Source: Deltaproteobacteria bacterium (lineage in GTDB: Bacteria > Desulfobacterota > B13-G15). Taken from it: 15,800 nucleotides of DNA. The notes under the pieces are model-generated. The model worked only from the letters and a program-made list of their open reading frames with translations, did no database searches and was not told where the DNA came from. Numbering within the stretch: position 1 is the first letter of the stretch; each line of letters opens with the position of its first letter. Made by a program: the position numbers and the translations under genes. Of the stretch, positions 12,464-15,800 are shown one piece after another. The DNA lies in NCBI GenBank assembly GCA_003646705.1, contig QMLK01000003.1:1-15800 (forward strand). The letters are read 5' to 3'.

Positions 12464-12999
12464 CGCTCCACGACTACGAAGTGGCAACGCCTGTTCTTGG
12501 CCCAGGCCTCCTCACAGTGCCGTGGGTCTAAGGGTCTTTCCTCTCCGTAACTTATGATGGAGAGCCTCTCGGGGGAGATGCCGAGCTTTATCAGGTAGTT
12601 CATGGCGCTCCTGGCCCGTCTCTCGCCCAGGGCCAAATTGTACTCGTTGCTCCCCCTCTCGTCGCAATGCCCCTCGATCTGGACCTTCCAGGTGGGGTTT
12701 TCCATGAGCACTCGGGCATTCTCTGCCAGGATCCTCTTGGCATCGGGTCGGAGGTCGTAGCGGTCGAAGTCGAAGTGGATGTCCTTCAGCAGCGATGTCT
12801 CCATCACCTCTCCCTTTATCCCGGGGTACTTGACGGCCTTGAGGGATTCCTCAGCTGCGGCTGAGGGTCCCTTCTCTCTGGGCTGCTGCACAGCCTCCGA
12901 TGGAGGGGCAGGGGAGGGGGCCTCCCTGACTACGTGTTTCTTACAAGCCGCCATGGGCAAGATCCATAACAACAGGAGGACTACCGCAGCCTGCTTCAT
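12460..12999 (-). CDS. pal: Peptidoglycan-associated lipoprotein Pal
   Basis: Pal anchors the outer membrane to peptidoglycan and is recruited to division sites by Tol. ATG 12999 gives 179 residues with a lipoprotein signal peptide ([19 protein letters not shown], lipid-carrying cysteine C19). A flexible Pro/Ala linker runs to about residue 70. An OmpA-like peptidoglycan-binding domain follows at about 73-179 ([43 protein letters not shown]). GGAGGG lies 7 bp upstream. An upstream ATG at 13116 would bury the signal peptide 39 residues inside and is rejected. Residue -3 of the lipobox is Met, a mild departure from consensus. Its stop codon overlaps the cpoB start (ATGA). Confidence 0.96.
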   Translation of the reverse strand: MKQAAVVLLLLWILPMAACKKHVVREAPSPAPPSEAVQQPREKGPSAAAEESLKAVKYPGIKGEVMETSLLKDIHFDFDRYDLRPDAKRILAENARVLMENPTWKVQIEGHCDERGSNEYNLALGERRARSAMNYLIKLGISPERLSIISYGEERPLDPRHCEEAWAKNRRCHFVVVER

Positions 13000-13032
13000 C
13001 GCTTTTCCCTCCAAAGTCGATTTGTCCCGCAG

Positions 13033-13059
13033 TTTACCGCGAAAGGCTATAGCGGTAAA
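13033..13059 (-). promoter_or_regulatory. Perfect 8-bp inverted repeat upstream of pal, candidate operator or leader hairpin
   Basis: TTTACCGC (13033-13040) and GCGGTAAA (13052-13059) are exact reverse complements around an 11-base spacer. The spacer contains the TATAGC proposed as a -10 element on the minus strand. It could be a protein-binding site or an RNA hairpin in the tolB-pal message. No T run follows on either strand, so it is not a terminator. Confidence 0.5.
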
Positions 13060-13073
13060 GGGCGTATTTGCAA
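13046..13073 (-). promoter_or_regulatory. Possible sigma-70-type promoter for pal-cpoB
   Basis: On the minus strand TTGCAA (13073-13068), a 16-bp spacer and TATAGC (13051-13046) match four of six bases in each consensus box. The start point would be near 13039, about 40 bp before the pal ATG. This would give pal and cpoB expression apart from tolB, as internal pal promoters do in other bacteria. It is a weak consensus match. Confidence 0.3.
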
Positions 13074-13108
13074 CCTGGCCCTCGCGGCGGAATTCACGAT
13101 CATCCCTC

Positions 13109-13136
13109 GCCCTCACGACGGTCTCCCCTTGAGGGC
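13109..13136 (-). repeat. Inverted repeat directly after the tolB stop
   Basis: GCCCTCA (13109-13115) and TGAGGGC (13130-13136) form a perfect 7-bp stem with a 14-base loop, starting one base past the tolB stop codon. There is no T run. It could protect the 3' end of the tolB message from exonucleases or partly reduce read-through to pal. Confidence 0.4.
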
Positions 13137-13137
13137 T

Positions 13138-14442
13138 TCACCTTCCAAGCAAAGGGGACCATGCAGGCTCCGTCTCGTTCCCCTTGCCAGAGGTGATCCT
13201 CCACGGGCCTCCACCCTCTGTGGTGGTTACGTAGAGGTCGTAGCCGCCACGGGCGTTGGACGAAAAGACGATGTGCCTCCCATCGGGGGCCCAGGAGGGG
13301 TCTTCGTGATTCCCCGGCCCTTGGGTTATGAGCCTGAGGTCGCTGCCATCGGGCCTTACCAAGAAGATGCGGAAACGGCCCTCCCACCTGCCGGAGTAAG
13401 CGATCCAGTTCCCCTTTGGCGACCAGGCGGGAGAGCAGTTGTAGGAGCCGACAAAGGTGATGCGTGAGGACTTGCCGGTGCGCAGGTCCTTCACATAGAT
13501 CTGCGGGCTGCCCGTCCTGTCGGAGACGAAGGCTATCTTGCGGCCATCGGGGGACCACGTAGGGGAGGTCTCGCTGGCCGGGCTATGGGTGATCCTCTTC
13601 GGTGGGCCTCCCTTGGCGGGCATAAGGAAGATGTCCGTTCCCTCCCTTCCCCTCATCATCAGGGCGATCCTCCTCCCGTCAGGGCTGTAGGAGGCAGCGG
13701 CGTTGGGTCCGGGACGCCCCGAGAGCAACCTCACCCTGCCCGTGGGGAGGTGGAACTCGTAAAGGTCGGGGTTGCGCCGTGTAAAGCAGGTGAAGAGCAA
13801 TCTCTTGCCGTCGGGGGACCAACTGGGGGATATGTTGATCGAGCCGTTCTTCACCAGGGGCTGCCACTTCCCCCCGTCGGGGTCCACCATGTAGATCTCC
13901 TTCAGGCCGCTGCTGTCGGAGATGAAGGCGATCTTGCTCGAGAAGAACCCCCTCTGGCCGGTGAGCATCTGGAGCATGTCGTCCATGAGGCGGTGGACCA
14001 TGGGCCGTAGGTTTGCCAACCTCCCTCGGTAGCGCTTGGCCCCTATGGGACGTCCCTGGACGCAATCGAAGAGGTGAAAACGCAAGGAGAGGAAACCCCC
14101 TCGGGCCTCATAGCCCACCGAGAGGAGGAATTCGGCACCCGTTTCCTTCCAAGCGGGGTAGTCGATCCCCCAGGGGGTGACGAAGGTCCCCCCTTGGGGG
14201 AAGGACTCCCTGGGCAGGAGGTAGAAGAGGTGGGCGATGGTGAGGTCCCGTTCGAGGATCTCCTCCAACTCCTTGGCCACCTTTGGGTTGGGAGGACCCA
14301 GGGGTCTGACTGCGGGGAAGGCGAGGTTGTAGAGGCGAAGCTGAGGTGAGTCTACCTCTATGTAGACGATGCCACGGGAGGTCCCTGGAAGGAGGAATAT
14401 GGAGAGGAGGAGGGCGAAGAGGATCTTACGGGCGAAAGACAA
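13138..14442 (-). CDS. tolB: Tol-Pal system beta-propeller protein TolB
   Basis: TolB is the periplasmic partner that shuttles between TolA and Pal. The start is TTG 14442: GGAGG lies 6 bp upstream, and the start overlaps the tolA end by 17 bp. The protein is 434 residues. A Sec signal peptide covers 1-24, with likely cleavage after SRG. The mature N-terminus IVYIEVDSPQLRLYNLAFP matches the TolA-binding end of TolB. An N-terminal domain runs to about residue 155. A propeller follows with repeated PD40/WD40-like motifs at about 205 (SPSWSPDGKRLLFT), 240 (ASYSPDGRRIA), 283 (SPTWSPDGRKIAF), 327 (SPAWSPKGNWIAY), 371 (DPSWAPDGRHIVF) and a last EPAWSP at 425. Length is normal. Confidence 0.96.
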   Translation of the reverse strand: MSFARKILFALLLSIFLLPGTSRGIVYIEVDSPQLRLYNLAFPAVRPLGPPNPKVAKELEEILERDLTIAHLFYLLPRESFPQGGTFVTPWGIDYPAWKETGAEFLLSVGYEARGGFLSLRFHLFDCVQGRPIGAKRYRGRLANLRPMVHRLMDDMLQMLTGQRGFFSSKIAFISDSSGLKEIYMVDPDGGKWQPLVKNGSINISPSWSPDGKRLLFTCFTRRNPDLYEFHLPTGRVRLLSGRPGPNAAASYSPDGRRIALMMRGREGTDIFLMPAKGGPPKRITHSPASETSPTWSPDGRKIAFVSDRTGSPQIYVKDLRTGKSSRITFVGSYNCSPAWSPKGNWIAYSGRWEGRFRIFLVRPDGSDLRLITQGPGNHEDPSWAPDGRHIVFSSNARGGYDLYVTTTEGGGPWRITSGKGNETEPAWSPLLGR

Positions 14443-15043
14443 GGCCTACCTCCACCGCTTGTCCCCCTGGAGGCGGGGGTAAGGGCTCCGCCTTCAGGAG
14501 GGCCTGGATGGTCGAACGGTCGAAGTTGGGGTCCCCTGAGCTTTCCTCTATCTGGACCGAGAGTATACGGCCATCCCCCGAGATCTTTACGCGGACCACC
14601 GCCTTCAGCCCTTCCTTGAGGAAGACCTCGGGGATGGCCCAGAAGGCCCTGACCCGTTGTGTTAGGAGGGCGGGATAGGAAGGGGGTACCTGCCCTCGTT
14701 CCCTCACCCTCCTCTCTATCTCCTTTATGGCTGCAAGCCTCCTACGCTCGGGGTCTTCCTTTTTGGGCCGCCTCTTGGCCGCCAGGGCAGGGGCCTTCCT
14801 CTTAGGGGGCGGCTTTCTCGTGACCTGTTTTCTCTTCTTCTGTGCCTTCAGCTTCCTCGCCCTCTCCTTGTGGACCTTCGGGGCCTCGACGGGGACGAGG
14901 GTCACTCGCAGTATGACCTCGCGGCGCGGGGCCAAAAGGCTGTGGTATTGGAAGAGGGACAACGCCAGGATGTGCAAGGCCACCGAGAGGGCCATCGAGC
15001 GGAAGAGGGGTCTTCCTGTGAGGTCTCGTACCCTTTCCCTCAC
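14426..15043 (-). CDS. tolA: TolA/TonB-type energy-transducing protein, probably TolA
   Basis: This inner-membrane protein should pass proton-motive energy from a TolQR motor to TolB-Pal. The 205-residue product starts at GTG 15043, with GGAGG 7 bp upstream and a GTGA overlap with the lysR stop. A short cytoplasmic N-terminus leads into one membrane span (about 14-37). The span carries the SxxxH motif (S20, H24) that TolA and TonB use to contact the motor. A very basic Lys/Arg/Pro linker follows (about 56-115). The TonB/TolA C-terminal domain covers about 120-205 (YPALLTQRVRAFWAIPEVFL, VVRVKISGDGRILSVQIEES). It is about half the length of E. coli TolA and resembles TonB in size. The name TolA rests on its place beside tolB, pal and cpoB. 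tolQ and tolR are not in the window. Confidence 0.85.
   Translation of the reverse strand: MRERVRDLTGRPLFRSMALSVALHILALSLFQYHSLLAPRREVILRVTLVPVEAPKVHKERARKLKAQKKRKQVTRKPPPKRKAPALAAKRRPKKEDPERRRLAAIKEIERRVRERGQVPPSYPALLTQRVRAFWAIPEVFLKEGLKAVVRVKISGDGRILSVQIEESSGDPNFDRSTIQALLKAEPLPPPPGGQAVEVGLVFRP
14449..14453 (-). promoter_or_regulatory. Ribosome binding site fixing the tolB TTG start
   Basis: GGAGG on the minus strand, inside the last codons of tolA, lies 6 bp before TTG 14442. It supports the rare start codon and a 17-bp tolA/tolB overlap. Confidence 0.75.
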
Positions 15044-15800
15044 TGGGCGGCCTCCGAAAGGGTGAAGTCCACCAACCTGGAGGCTGCAGGGGTTAAGGTC
15101 TTTCCCCTCCTTTTGACGAGGTAGAAGGTCCTCGATATGGGCTTCATCCCCTTCACCTTTACCTCCATCAGATCTCGGCCGAGCTCCCCCTTCGCCGCGA
15201 GGTCCGAGATGACGCCCACCCCGAGGCCCGCCTTGACCGCCTCCTTGACGGCGGCGCTGGAGCCAAATTCAGCGCCCACGGTCAATCGAGAGGGGTTGTA
15301 GCCCGCCTCCTTGAGGCCCCTTTCGAAGGCCCTCCTCGTCCCGGAACCCCTCTCCCGCATGACGAGGGGGGTGCTCTTGAAGTCCTCCCACGGTACTTCC
15401 TTCCCAGCCAGGGGATGCCCCCGAGGTGCCACGATGATCACGGAGTCGTGGTAGATGGGGAAGAACTCGAGACGGTCCTCATCCTGCTTCATCCCCACAA
15501 AGCCCAACTCCACATCCCCCCTGAGGAGCAGGTTGAGGACCCCTTCGGAGTCGGTGATGGTGACCTTGACCTTCAAGGGCGACACCTTCCGGTTGAAGGC
15601 GGCCAGCAGTCGCGGCAACAGGTACTCGCCGGGGATGGTGCTTGAGGCCGTGAGGACCTCCCCCGTGAGGCTGGACAGGTCCTGGAGGGCGTTTAGGGCC
15701 TCTTCCCTCAGGGCGAGGATCTGGCGGGCATAGCGATAGAGCACCTCCCCGGTCGGGGTGAGGACGACCTTCCTGCCCATCCGGTCGAAGAGCTTGGCAC
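15040..15800 (-). CDS. LysR-family transcriptional regulator (5' end missing)
   Basis: The open frame runs off the right edge of the window. The visible 253 residues start with AKLFDRMGRKVVLTPTGEVL, the wing and end of the LysR winged-helix DNA-binding domain. Then come the linker helix and an effector-binding domain of the periplasmic-binding fold (ASSTIPGEYLLPRLLAAF, GDVELGFVGMK, MRERGSGTRRAFE, VKEAVKAGLGVGVIS). The PGEYLLP segment recalls the CysL/YeiE group and the LysR regulators found beside selenium-metabolism genes in Desulfobacterota. The ligand cannot be read from sequence. About 60 N-terminal residues with the recognition helix are missing. Its stop overlaps the tolA start as GTGA, so the two are translationally coupled, which is unusual because LysR genes commonly stand divergent from their targets. 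Confidence 0.88.
   Translation of the reverse strand, partial: AKLFDRMGRKVVLTPTGEVLYRYARQILALREEALNALQDLSSLTGEVLTASSTIPGEYLLPRLLAAFNRKVSPLKVKVTITDSEGVLNLLLRGDVELGFVGMKQDEDRLEFFPIYHDSVIIVAPRGHPLAGKEVPWEDFKSTPLVMRERGSGTRRAFERGLKEAGYNPSRLTVGAEFGSSAAVKEAVKAGLGVGVISDLAAKGELGRDLMEVKVKGMKPISRTFYLVKRRGKTLTPAASRLVDFTLSEAAQ

Noticed and set aside
13000..13116. Upstream ATG extending pal by 39 residues
   Set aside because: It would place the lipoprotein signal peptide internally. ATG 12999 has GGAGGG at 7 bp and begins the signal sequence.

Overview
The window comes from a GC-rich (roughly 60 % by eye) Gram-negative bacterium. It carries two unrelated housekeeping clusters that meet tail to tail. The RNA polymerase beta subunit has the two-copy beta-beta' module insertion and a second lineage insertion, and beta' has a long insertion in the trigger loop. 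With the tuf-rpmG-tRNA-Trp-secE-nusG order and a complete TolA-TolB-Pal-CpoB set, this points to the Proteobacteria/Desulfobacterota side of the tree. A thermophilic relative is possible: L10 has three L12-binding segments and AGG/ATA codons are frequent. No taxon can be fixed from this alone.

Plus strand, 1-11746: the 3' end of tuf (EF-Tu), rpmG (L33), tRNA-Trp(CCA), secE, nusG, rplK (L11), rplA (L1), rplJ (L10), rplL (L7/L12), rpoB and rpoC. Gaps between the protein genes are 2-14 bp, except about 120 bp between rplL and rpoB. The set reads as one long transcription-translation operon. It makes an elongation factor, a translocon subunit, the NusG elongation factor, the L1/L11/L10-L12 stalk proteins and the two large RNA polymerase subunits. 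The usual downstream neighbours rpsL-rpsG-fusA are absent.

Minus strand, 15800-11732: a LysR-family regulator (its start lies off the window) is coupled to tolA, followed by tolB, pal and cpoB (ybgF). These encode the periplasmic and outer-membrane half of the Tol-Pal envelope system. The inner-membrane motor genes tolQ and tolR are not in the window. A 138-bp gap between tolB and pal holds two inverted repeats and a possible promoter.

rpoC and cpoB overlap by 15 bp at their 3' ends. A strong 12-bp stem followed by a T-rich stretch lies 48 bp past the rpoC stop, inside cpoB on the opposite strand, and is the best candidate for the rpoBC terminator. I do not see a new defence, mobile or biosynthetic system. 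The interesting points are regulatory and architectural: the embedded terminator, the LysR-tolA coupling, the tolB-pal palindrome around a possible -10 element, and the three-segment L10 tail.
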